A DNA stretch of 64,000 nucleotides from an uncultured Duganella sp. GTDB taxonomy: Bacteria; Pseudomonadota; Gammaproteobacteria; Burkholderiales; Burkholderiaceae. The notes below the pieces were generated by a model. It was not told the origin of the DNA. It did not search any database and worked only from the letters and a program-made list of their open reading frames with translations. Numbering within the stretch: position 1 is the stretch's first letter; each line of letters opens with the position of its first letter. The translations under genes and the position numbers were made by a program. The stretch covers positions 1 to 64,000 of the forward strand of contig CAMLSG010000001.1 in assembly GCA_946482635.1 (NCBI GenBank). The letters run 5' to 3'. This document shows positions 56,631 through 64,000 of the stretch, piece after piece.

Positions 56631-59600
56631 TTAGTCGCGGCGGCCCGCCACGTTGCGTTCGGTGCTTTGCTCAGGCACCGGCACGGTGGTGTCCACTTCC
56701 AGCAAGGTGGAGGCGACGTTGCCGCCTGGCGCGGTGAACACGACCGCGCCCAGGTGCTTGGCGCTGCCCAGGCCGGACCACGAGGCGCTGGCCGTCGCGG
56801 TGGCGCCGGTGAACACCATGGAAGGCAGGCCCACTTTCAGGTTGCCGCCCATTTCGTCCTTGGCCACGGTCCACGAAGACAGCGTGTAGTTCGAGCTGCC
56901 GCCAAGCGGTGCATAACCGACCACGCACACCTTGTAGCTGCCCGCCGCCGGCTGGTTCAGCGTCACCATTTCATTGGAAGTTGCGCCGCCGCTGCTGCCG
57001 ACCTGGGTGCCGGCGCCGTTCAGCACCACCAGGTCCAGGTCGTCGTGGTCGCCAGCCTGGTGGCCGGAAGTATCCACGTCGTACAGCGCGAAGCGCGCCA
57101 CCAGGGCGTTGGCCGGCACGGTCACGGTATGCACCTTGACGCCTGCATTGCCGCCGGCCTTGCAGGCTGCCACGCCGCCGTCGGCGGAAGCGTCGGTGCC
57201 GATGGTTGCCGCGCTGCGGGTAGCCGCTTTCAGGCCGCCCTTCATTGCCGCCAGCGGTCCGGTGAAGCCGGCGCCGATGGTGAAGGAAGTGCTGCCGGTG
57301 CCGGCTTCGTTATACAGCTTGCCTGGCACCGAGATCATGGCCGGCTTGGCGGTCAGCGGGCTGCGCACCACGTGGCCGGCATTGTCGCTCCAGGTCAGGT
57401 TGCCGTAGGCCCAGGTGTTGGCCGGCGCGCTGACATTGGTCAGGCTGACGGTGAAGGTGCCCTTGGCGCCTGGCGCCAGCGTCAGCGTGGCAGGGCTGAC
57501 CACCACATTGAAGCCCGGCAGGGTGGCGCTGGCGTTGTAGATCGCTTCCTCGCTGCCGACGTTGGTGACGGTACGGGTCATGGTCAGCTTGCCCAGCACA
57601 GCGGAGGCGGTCAGCGACGCCAGGTTCAGGTTGTACGGCTGGATGGTGCCGTACGGCGCGCAGAAGCTGGCCGACAGGGTGCCCGGGATGCCGCACATGA
57701 AGCGGATCCAGTCGATTGGTCCCGAGTCGTACACCAGGCCAGGGTCGACCGCCTTGTTCGGGCGCACATGGCCCGCGCCCTGGCCCCATGGCAGGGTGCC
57801 CGCCGCCATGCCGGGCTGGCCGTCGGCGAAGGTGTCGTAGGCCGAAGTCATCAGGGCCGACTTGATGGCCGCCGGCGACCAGTCCGGGTGCGCCTGGCGC
57901 AGCAACGCGCCCAGGCCGGCCACGTGCGGGCTGGACATCGAGGTGCCCTGGTAGCTGGCCCAGTTAGCCAATGGCACCATGGTGCCGTTGGCGATGGCAT
58001 CGCGTTCGGCCTGGGTATTGTAGTCGGCCGTGACGCCGGCCAGGATGTCCACGCCAGGCGCGGTCAGGTCAGGCTTGAGGATGTTGGCGTTGTGCTTGTT
58101 CGGGCCGCGCGAGGAGAAGCTGGCCATCTGCGGCGCCGGCACGGCGCTGGTGGTCAGCACCGACTTGGCGATGTTGCTCAGGCCATCCGGATGGGCGGCA
58201 ACCCAGGTGCGGGCAGCCGAGCCGTCGGCAAAGTTCAGGTGCACGGTCGGAATGCTGTGCGGGTCGGCCACCGGCGCCTGGGCGGCGGAAGTGTCCATCA
58301 GGATCATGCCGGCGCCGCCGGCTTCCTTGACGGCGCGCGACTTGTCGACACGGGCGCTGTTGCCGCGTTCGCACAGCAGGACCTTGCCGCTGGCCTTGGC
58401 CGGGTCGAGCGCGCCGTCGGCGCCGCCGCCATAGGTGACGCGGTCGGCGGCCGTGTAGCACAGGCGGGCCGCGGCCTTGTCGGCGGTGCTCAATTGGGCA
58501 TAGGGCTTCATGGCCGCATCGCGCGCCAGGATGGTCGGGGTATCCGGCAGCGGCGACTGGTTGTAGGAAGCGCCGCTGTAGCTGGCGCCGCCGACCAGGT
58601 TGACGGTGGCGATGCTGGCGCGGTTGTGGGTCGAAGCGGCGACGGTGGTCAGCCACGGCGACAGGTGGGCCACGGCGTTGGTCGGGCCGGAGTTGCCGGC
58701 CGAGGCGGCGACGAACACGCCGGCGGCAGCGGCATTAAAGAAGGCCATTTCGACCGGATCGGTGACGCTGGTCTGCGAGCCGCTGATTGAGTAGTTCAGC
58801 ACGTGCACGCCGTCGGCCACGGCCTGGTCGATGGCGGCCACGCTGTCGGAGTTGTAGCAGGAATTGCGGGTGCCGGTGCCGTCGGTGGCGGTGGCGTCAG
58901 GATAGGTCCAGCACACTTTGTAGGCGGCGATGCGGGCGCGCGGGGCCATGCCGGACATGCTGCCGACCGGGATGCCGGACAAGGAGCCGACCGCGCCGGA
59001 ATTGCCGCCCGCCGTGGTCGCGGTGTGGTCGCCGTGGCCGCCGTGGCCGGTGGCGCCGGCCAGCGAGTCGCGCGGCGAGACGAAGTCGGTCCAGTGCAGC
59101 TGGCGGCCGGTGGACAGGAAGCCGGCGTTGAAATAGCGCGCGCCAATCAGCTTGTTGTTGCAGTGGCTGGCGGTGAAGCCTTCGCCGGTCACGCAGGCGC
59201 CGTTCCAGTTGGACGGGGTGTCGTACACCAGGGTGCCGCCGACGTCGAAGGTAGGCTTGCCCTGGTTGTCGACGCGGTCGGCGTAGGAGGCATGTTCAGG
59301 CCAGATGCCGCCGTCGACAATGCCGATTACGACGTTTTCGCCGGCCTTGTCGATGCCGCCCAGCTTGGCCCACAGGCCGTCGCCCGGGGTGTCCAGGCCG
59401 AGGAATTTCGGCGTGTAGTTGGTGTCGAGGGTGCGCGCCTCGTCGGCGCTGATGCTGGCCACGGCGCTGGACTTTTTCAGCGCGCGCACTTCGGCGTCGG
59501 TCAGGCGGGCGGCGAAGCCGTTCAGCACCAGCTTGTATTTGTGGACGATCTGCGCGTCCGGCACGATGGCGGTGGCGCTGCTTTGCTGCTGGTCCAGGTA

Positions 59601-59816
59601 GGCCATGTAGTCCTGCACGTTCTGTGCGGTGACGTCGAGGCGGCTGCCGGCGGCGGGCTTGGTGGCGGCCAGGCCGTTCACGCCGCCGGTGTAGTTGGCG
59701 ACCGGCGCGTCGGCCAGTTGCACGATGTAGGAGTGGCGCGCTTCTTCAGCGCCGGCTTGCACGGCCAGGCCGGACAGCACGGCCAGGACGGCCAGGGTCA
59801 GTGGTCGCAATTGCAT
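56631..59816 (-). CDS. Secreted S8-family subtilase with PA domain
   Basis: 1061 residues from the ATG complementary to 59814-59816 (AAGGA eight bases upstream); a longer frame adds a non-homologous start. Signal peptide to about residue 22, I9 propeptide (about 28-130), catalytic D168 (GIVDGGIWPEH), H261 (GHGDHTA, Asp in place of the usual Thr), Asn375 (AGNSGP) and S626 (GTSMSSPHVAG). A PA domain is inserted near 430-560 (GKVLLCERGNSARVDK), and Fn3-like domains follow. The plant-subtilisin-like layout suggests extracellular proteolysis. No sorting signal; co-transcribed after a PEP-CTERM gene. Confidence 0.92.
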   Translation of the reverse strand: MQLRPLTLAVLAVLSGLAVQAGAEEARHSYIVQLADAPVANYTGGVNGLAATKPAAGSRLDVTAQNVQDYMAYLDQQQSSATAIVPDAQIVHKYKLVLNGFAARLTDAEVRALKKSSAVASISADEARTLDTNYTPKFLGLDTPGDGLWAKLGGIDKAGENVVIGIVDGGIWPEHASYADRVDNQGKPTFDVGGTLVYDTPSNWNGACVTGEGFTASHCNNKLIGARYFNAGFLSTGRQLHWTDFVSPRDSLAGATGHGGHGDHTATTAGGNSGAVGSLSGIPVGSMSGMAPRARIAAYKVCWTYPDATATDGTGTRNSCYNSDSVAAIDQAVADGVHVLNYSISGSQTSVTDPVEMAFFNAAAAGVFVAASAGNSGPTNAVAHLSPWLTTVAASTHNRASIATVNLVGGASYSGASYNQSPLPDTPTILARDAAMKPYAQLSTADKAAARLCYTAADRVTYGGGADGALDPAKASGKVLLCERGNSARVDKSRAVKEAGGAGMILMDTSAAQAPVADPHSIPTVHLNFADGSAARTWVAAHPDGLSNIAKSVLTTSAVPAPQMASFSSRGPNKHNANILKPDLTAPGVDILAGVTADYNTQAERDAIANGTMVPLANWASYQGTSMSSPHVAGLGALLRQAHPDWSPAAIKSALMTSAYDTFADGQPGMAAGTLPWGQGAGHVRPNKAVDPGLVYDSGPIDWIRFMCGIPGTLSASFCAPYGTIQPYNLNLASLTASAVLGKLTMTRTVTNVGSEEAIYNASATLPGFNVVVSPATLTLAPGAKGTFTVSLTNVSAPANTWAYGNLTWSDNAGHVVRSPLTAKPAMISVPGKLYNEAGTGSTSFTIGAGFTGPLAAMKGGLKAATRSAATIGTDASADGGVAACKAGGNAGVKVHTVTVPANALVARFALYDVDTSGHQAGDHDDLDLVVLNGAGTQVGSSGGATSNEMVTLNQPAAGSYKVCVVGYAPLGGSSNYTLSSWTVAKDEMGGNLKVGLPSMVFTGATATASASWSGLGSAKHLGAVVFTAPGGNVASTLLEVDTTVPVPEQSTERNVAGRRD

Positions 59817-59838
59817 GGTTGGTATCCTTGTGATCGGT

Positions 59839-60579
59839 TTATTTTGCGCGGCGGCGGATGGCGGCCAGGCCGGCCAGGCCAAGCAGCAGCAGCGGGGCGG
59901 AGCCTGGCAGCGGCAGCGCTACGTCGAGGTCGTCGATGGCGAATTGGGCGGCGTAAGGCGCCCAGTCGGCCATGTTCTGGCAGCCGCCATTGCCGTCGAA
60001 CAGGCAGGCGCTGATATTCAGGTTGCGCAGGTGGAGGGCCGCGAAGTCGGCGTCCAGGTTCCAGGTCGAGAACATGAAGTGGCCATCGCCATCCTGGCCG
60101 GCAAAGTCGGCGCTGCGGGTAACGGTGTCGCCATCCATGGTGGTGGCCTTCAGCACCAGTTGGCCGTAGCTGCCGTCAGGCTGGCCGCCGACCGGGGCGA
60201 AGAAGGAAAAACGCAGGGAGCTCAGGGTGTAGAAGCCGCCGCCGCGCTGGACGTCGACCGAACCGTCATTCCAGCCTGCGTAATAGGTGCTGGCATTGCC
60301 GGAGGGGCAATCGATTACCGCGCCGCAGCTATTTGGGTTGCTGCCATCGAGGATGGTGCCCGCCAGGCCTTCGCTGATGCCCAGCGACTGGACGTAGGCG
60401 GAAATCTGGGTGGTAAACGTGAGGCCGGCATCCAGGAATTTTTCGCCATGGTTGTAGACCATTGGCGCCTGCGCGTCGAGGGTGGCCACGCCGGCGTGGG
60501 CCGGTGCTGCCAGGAGTGCTGCGGCGCCAACCAGCGTGCAGCCTGCCAGTTGCTTGATACGAGTGAAGTGTAGATTCAT
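59839..60579 (-). CDS. QFxxD-type PEP-CTERM protein
   Basis: 246 residues from the ATG complementary to 60577-60579, with AAGGGA upstream on the minus strand. Signal peptide ends PAHA. The middle is beta-rich with two Cys pairs. Near the C-terminus AAQFAIDDLDVAL carries the QFxxD motif of a named PEP-CTERM family, and the sorting segment is the variant PLPGSAPLLLLGLAGLAAIRRR, with PLPG in place of PEP. The subtilase gene follows after 22 bases, so the two are one operon. Possible exosortase B substrate. Confidence 0.85.
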   Translation of the reverse strand: MNLHFTRIKQLAGCTLVGAAALLAAPAHAGVATLDAQAPMVYNHGEKFLDAGLTFTTQISAYVQSLGISEGLAGTILDGSNPNSCGAVIDCPSGNASTYYAGWNDGSVDVQRGGGFYTLSSLRFSFFAPVGGQPDGSYGQLVLKATTMDGDTVTRSADFAGQDGDGHFMFSTWNLDADFAALHLRNLNISACLFDGNGGCQNMADWAPYAAQFAIDDLDVALPLPGSAPLLLLGLAGLAAIRRRAK

Positions 60580-60620
60580 GATGCGTTCCCTTGCTTTTTT
60601 AACGAGACGAAAACGGCGGC

Positions 60621-60635
60621 CCTGTGTTGCACAGG
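60621..60635 (-). promoter_or_regulatory. Small perfect dyad in the QFxxD gene leader
   Basis: CCTGTG-TTG-CACAGG, perfect 6-bp arms, about 45 bases upstream of the minus-strand ATG. Could be a repressor site or a leader hairpin. Confidence 0.35.
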
Positions 60636-60812
60636 TTGCAAGGAAATATAACAATGGCACGATTGGAAGTGGATAAAAATTCAATGATACAAATTTAATT
60701 TTATTAAGGAAAAAGCAAACAAAGTTTGGTGAGTCCTATGGAAAAAATGGCATGCCAATAGGAATTATCTTGTGAAAAATTTGCGACACTTTTAATAACA
60801 TTTCCGCGCAAA

Positions 60813-60830
60813 ATGTCCCAGCTGAGACAT
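60813..60830 (+). promoter_or_regulatory. 18-base near-perfect palindrome upstream of gspG
   Basis: ATGTC-C-CAGCTG-A-GACAT pairs at all but one symmetrical position pair. It lies about 90 bases before gspG, in the range of a transcription-factor operator. The binding protein is not known. Confidence 0.5.
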
Positions 60831-60916
60831 GGCGGCCTCGCACCGCAGAAAAGATTGTCGAAACCTAAACCCGCGTGGTAGCCTCTGCAGTTCTATTCAA
60901 GGCGGAGGTAGTACGG

Positions 60917-61348
60917 ATGTTTGCAGCACGGAACCATGGCAAAACCAGCAAAGGCTTCACCCTGCTTGAGCTGCTGGTAGTGATTGTCATCATCGGCCTG
61001 CTGGCCGCATACGTTGGCCCGAAATACTTCTCCCAGCTGGGCAAATCCGAAGTCACCGTCGCCAAGGCGCAGATCGAAGCCTTCGACAAGGCCCTCGACA
61101 CCTACCGCCTGGATGTCGGCCGCTACCCGAGCACCGAGGAGGGCCTGGCCGCGCTGCTGGCGGCGCCGGCCACGGCGGGCGCCAAGTGGAACGGCCCTTA
61201 CCTGAAGAAGGGCGTGCCGCCCGATCCATGGGGCCGTCCTTACCAGTACAAGGCGCCAGGCGCCAAGGCTGAATACGACATCATCTCCCTCGGCAAGGAT
61301 GGCCAGCCGGGCGGCGAAGGCGAGAACGCCGATATCGGCGCCCAGTAA
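60917..61348 (+). CDS. gspG: Type II secretion major pseudopilin GspG
   Basis: 143 residues from ATG 60917 with GGCGGAGG nine bases upstream; the longer frame is rejected. Prepilin signal with cleavage after Gly13 (KG/FTLLELLVVIVIIGLL), Glu at +5 and the long hydrophobic helix. The body matches GspG: RYPSTEEGLAALLAAP, PPDPWGRPYQYKAPG and the calcium-loop end SLGKDGQPGGEGENADIG. It builds the periplasmic pseudopilus. First gene of a gspG-gspF-gspE run. Confidence 0.95.
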   Translation: MFAARNHGKTSKGFTLLELLVVIVIIGLLAAYVGPKYFSQLGKSEVTVAKAQIEAFDKALDTYRLDVGRYPSTEEGLAALLAAPATAGAKWNGPYLKKGVPPDPWGRPYQYKAPGAKAEYDIISLGKDGQPGGEGENADIGAQ

Positions 61349-61367
61349 TCACAGCGCGGCCTGAGCG

Positions 61368-62552
61368 ATGCAGTTCGATGTACGCACCTTGTCGCCGGAC
61401 ATGGCGATCGGCCAATTGGTGGTTGATGGCCGCGACGAGGCCGATGCGCGCCGCCAGGTCGAAGCGCGCGGCCTGTTCGTCAGCGCCATCACGCCGCGCA
61501 GTGCAGGCCTGCGGGCCGGCAAGGCCAAGGCGCTCTCGCTGGTGCTGTTCAGCCAGGAGCTGCTGGCGCTGCTGAATGCGGGCCTGGGCGTGGTGGAGGC
61601 ACTGGAAGCGCTGCTGGAAAAGGAATCGGCGCCGGCCACCCGCGGCGTGCTGGAACGCCTCTTGGCCGGCCTGCGCGAAGGCCAGCGCTTTTCCACCGTG
61701 CTGGCTGACCAGCCGCAGTTGTTCCCGCCGCTTTATGTCGGCATCGTCAAGGCGGCGGAAGGCACCAGCGACCTGCCGCGCTCACTCGAACGTTTCATCG
61801 ATTACCAGCAGCGGGTCGACCTGGTGCGCGCCAAGCTGGTGAGCGCCGCGATCTATCCCTGCATCCTGCTCTTGGTGGGCGGCGGCGTGTCGCTGTTCCT
61901 GATTGCCTATGTGGTGCCGCGCTTTGCCGAGGTGTACCAGGGGGCGGGGCGCAACCTGCCGTGGATGTCGCAAGTGATGCTGGGCTGGGGCCAGTTTGCA
62001 GCCGCGCACACCTTGCCGCTGGTGGCCGGGATCGCCGCGCTGATTGGCGGCGCGGTGTTCGGCGTGCGCCACCTGGTGCGCAGCGGCGGCATGGCGCGCC
62101 TGCTGGCGCGCCTGCCGGGCGTCGGCGAGCGCGTGAAGATCTATGAGCTTTCGCGGCTGTACCTGACGCTGGGCATGCTCAGCGAGGGCGGCATCACCAT
62201 CCTGAATGCGGTCGATACCGTGCAGGCCATGGTGTCGGCCAACGTGAAGGAAGGCTTGCAGGGCGCGCGTGCCATGATCGAGGCCGGCCTGCCGCTGTCG
62301 TCGGCCTTCGAAGCCAATGGACTGACTACCCCAATCTCGCTGCGCATGCTGCGGGTGGGCGAGCGCACCGGCGAAATGGGGGCGATGCTGACGCAGTCGG
62401 CGGCCTTCTATGACGGCGAGATCGGGCGCTGGATCGACCGCTTTACCCGGACTTTTGAACCGCTGCTGATGGCCGGTATCGGCCTGGTGGTGGGCGCTAT
62501 CGTGGTGCTTTTATATATGCCGATTTTTGACCTGGCAGGAGAAATGGCATGA
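61368..62552 (+). CDS. gspF: Type II secretion inner-membrane protein GspF
   Basis: 394 residues, 19 bases after gspG. Short N-terminal cytoplasmic domain, then two T2SSF repeats (FSQELLALLNAGLGVVEALEAL, LRMLRVGERTGEMGAMLTQSA) with three membrane helices (about 165-190, 210-235, 365-390). It anchors the ATPase to the inner-membrane platform. The last four bases overlap the gspE start. Confidence 0.93.
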   Translation: MQFDVRTLSPDMAIGQLVVDGRDEADARRQVEARGLFVSAITPRSAGLRAGKAKALSLVLFSQELLALLNAGLGVVEALEALLEKESAPATRGVLERLLAGLREGQRFSTVLADQPQLFPPLYVGIVKAAEGTSDLPRSLERFIDYQQRVDLVRAKLVSAAIYPCILLLVGGGVSLFLIAYVVPRFAEVYQGAGRNLPWMSQVMLGWGQFAAAHTLPLVAGIAALIGGAVFGVRHLVRSGGMARLLARLPGVGERVKIYELSRLYLTLGMLSEGGITILNAVDTVQAMVSANVKEGLQGARAMIEAGLPLSSAFEANGLTTPISLRMLRVGERTGEMGAMLTQSAAFYDGEIGRWIDRFTRTFEPLLMAGIGLVVGAIVVLLYMPIFDLAGEMA

Positions 62553-64000
62553 CGCTGCCGGTGCTGGACGCGAACCTGCTGTCGAAGGCGCGCACGCAAT
62601 GCGCGCTGTCCAAACGCAGCCTGGTGGAGGAGCTGGAAGAGCTGTCCGGCATCGAGCCGCGCATGGCGGTGCGGGCGCTGGCCCAGCCTTTCGGCCTGGC
62701 CGTGCTGGAAACGGCGGACATGCTGGCCTTCGAGCCGGCCTTCGACCTGCTGCCGCTGTCGCAGGCCATGGCGCGCCATTGCGTGCTGCTGCGCTCCCAC
62801 GACGGGGCCGCCGTGGGCGTGATTGCCGATCCGTTCGACCTTGACCTGCAAACCTGGCTGGCGACGCAGGCGCGCTGTTCGGCGGCCGCCCCGTTGCAAC
62901 TGCGGCTGGCGCTGCAAGCCGATATCCAGGCCTACCTGTCGAAACAGGAAGAATCGGCGCGCGCTGTCGACACCCTGGTGTCAGGCGGGGAGGGCACGCG
63001 GCGCGACGGCAAGACAGCGGCGGTGCTGTCGTTTGCTTCGGTGTCGGAGGGCGCCAGCCCGGCCGTGCGGCTGGTCAATTCGACCCTGTACGACGCGCTG
63101 AAAGCCGGCGCTTCCGACATCCACCTGGAATCGACGGCCGGCGGCCTGGCCGTCAAATACCGGGTGGACGGGGTGCTGGACCATGCCACGGCCGTCAACG
63201 GCATCGACGTGGCGGAGCAGATCATTTCGCGCCTGAAGGTGCTGGCCGAACTCGATATCGCGGAACGCCGCGTGCCGCAGGACGGCAGCTTCCGCGTCGA
63301 GTCGATGGGACGCGAGATCGACCTGCGGGTGTCGATCATGCCCTCCATCCACGGCGAAGATGCGGTGATCCGTATCCTGGACAAGCGCGCCATGATCGAG
63401 TCCTATGGCTCGCTGACGCTGGAGGCGCTGGGCTTCGACGAGGCTTCCCTGTCGACCTTGCGCTCGCTGGCGCAGGAGGCTTACGGCATGCTGCTGGTGA
63501 CCGGGCCGACCGGTTCGGGCAAGACCACCACCCTGTATGCGGCGCTGACCGAAATCCATAACGGGCGCGAAAAAATCATCACCATCGAAGATCCGGTGGA
63601 ATACCAGTTGCCGGGCATCCTGCAGATTCCAGTCAACGAGAAGAAGGGCCTGACCTTCGCCAAAGGCTTGCGCTCGATCCTGCGCCATGACCCGGACAAG
63701 ATCATGGTGGGCGAGATCCGCGACCGCGAAACGGCGGAAATTGCCGTGCAGTCGGCGCTGACCGGCCACCTGGTGCTGACCACGGTCCACGCCAACAACG
63801 TATTCGACGTGTTCGGCCGCTTCACGCACATGGGCATCGACCCTTATGCTTTCGTGTCGGCGCTGAACGGCATCTGGGCGCAGCGCCTGGTGCGCATCAA
63901 TTGCCCGCACTGCGCGGTGGAAGTGACGCCGTCGGACGAAGAGCTGGCCAGCGTGGGCCTGTCGCGCGCCGACGTCTACGAATACAACTTCAAGGAAGGC
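62549..64000 (+). CDS. gspE: Type II secretion ATPase GspE (3' end outside window)
   Basis: The frame from ATG 62549 (ATGA overlap with gspF) stays open for 484 codons to the window end. N1 and N2 domains, then the ATPase core: GASDIHLES, RVPQDGSFRV, Walker A GPTGSGKTTT (K325), Asp box TIEDPVEYQ, Walker B MVGEIRDRETAE, His box TTVHANN, and the start of the zinc-binding Cys segment (INCPHC). It powers pseudopilus assembly. The C-terminus with the second Cys pair lies beyond the window. Confidence 0.93.
   Translation, partial: MTLPVLDANLLSKARTQCALSKRSLVEELEELSGIEPRMAVRALAQPFGLAVLETADMLAFEPAFDLLPLSQAMARHCVLLRSHDGAAVGVIADPFDLDLQTWLATQARCSAAAPLQLRLALQADIQAYLSKQEESARAVDTLVSGGEGTRRDGKTAAVLSFASVSEGASPAVRLVNSTLYDALKAGASDIHLESTAGGLAVKYRVDGVLDHATAVNGIDVAEQIISRLKVLAELDIAERRVPQDGSFRVESMGREIDLRVSIMPSIHGEDAVIRILDKRAMIESYGSLTLEALGFDEASLSTLRSLAQEAYGMLLVTGPTGSGKTTTLYAALTEIHNGREKIITIEDPVEYQLPGILQIPVNEKKGLTFAKGLRSILRHDPDKIMVGEIRDRETAEIAVQSALTGHLVLTTVHANNVFDVFGRFTHMGIDPYAFVSALNGIWAQRLVRINCPHCAVEVTPSDEELASVGLSRADVYEYNFKEG

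Larger units (their letters stand above)
60580..60916. other. Divergent intergenic region between the PEP-CTERM/subtilase pair and gspG
   Basis: 337 bases without a gene, clearly richer in A and T than the rest. It must hold the promoters of both divergent transcripts. Visible structures: dyad CCTGTG-TTG-CACAGG at 60621-60635 in the minus-strand leader, and the near-perfect 18-base palindrome at 60813-60830. No tRNA, small RNA or short conserved frame was recognised. Confidence 0.6.

Noticed and set aside
56667..58790. Plus-strand open frame of 707 codons opposite the subtilase
   Set aside because: Antisense shadow, rich in Gly, Ala, His and Arg without domain features.

Overview
The window is about 64 kb of GC-rich chromosomal DNA from a betaproteobacterium, most likely an Oxalobacteraceae member near Massilia, Duganella or Janthinobacterium. 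This placement is inferred from the exosortase-B/PEP-CTERM exopolysaccharide locus, the GspG/F/E genes, the abm-type anthranilate operon and the general protein character. No rRNA, phage or insertion sequence was seen. The DNA is dense in genes and mostly on the plus strand.

Left part (1-10.3 kb): the 3' end of a K+-independent-type membrane pyrophosphatase; a small secreted Pro-rich protein; a short-chain 3-hydroxyacyl-CoA dehydrogenase behind a LiuR-like palindrome; gamma-glutamyltransferase; a patatin-like phospholipase; and a 1395-residue periplasmic-sensor hybrid kinase (propeller, Y_Y_Y, HisKA, HATPase, REC, Hpt) followed by a stand-alone response regulator.

Aromatic operon (10.3-18.1 kb): a CoA ligase, a monooxygenase/Old-Yellow-Enzyme fusion, an SDR, a MarR regulator, a crotonase, an acyl-CoA dehydrogenase and a Rid-family protein. 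This is the layout of aerobic 2-aminobenzoate (anthranilate) breakdown through 2-aminobenzoyl-CoA and beta-oxidation-like steps. The crotonase and the Rid protein both lack the textbook catalytic residues.

Middle housekeeping part (18.1-22.4 kb): a PEP-CTERM protein with a TLDc-like domain convergent with trxB, a small coiled-coil membrane protein, tRNA-Arg(CCU) and the ABC-F protein Uup.

Exopolysaccharide region (22.5-50.9 kb): a CAAX-protease-like PEP-CTERM protein, EpsL, a polyprenyl-P sugar transferase, EpsD, EpsE, EpsF, EpsG, exosortase B, EpsI, a Wzy-like polymerase, a secreted heparinase-like lyase, a Wzx-like flippase, five glycosyltransferase-type proteins, a PaaK/CapK-like adenylate-forming enzyme, a second heparinase-like lyase, GDP-mannose 6-dehydrogenase, two sugar nucleotidyltransferases and a TIGR03790 protein. 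The genes describe a Wzx/Wzy-type polymer that probably contains mannuronate or another uronic acid. The N-terminus of EpsG carries two repeats that look like the MshEN c-di-GMP-binding motif.

Right part (50.9-64 kb): an extracellular nuclease plus PEP-CTERM gene pair; an OmpR-family regulator with Glu instead of Asp at the phosphorylation site, overlapping the EpsA regulator gene; a lipoprotein; a minus-strand pair of a QFxxD-type PEP-CTERM protein and a subtilase; and the start of a type II secretion cluster in the order gspG, gspF, gspE (cut by the window edge). Exosortase B, its regulators, three PEP-CTERM proteins and large secreted hydrolases together suggest a coordinated cell-surface and matrix programme.
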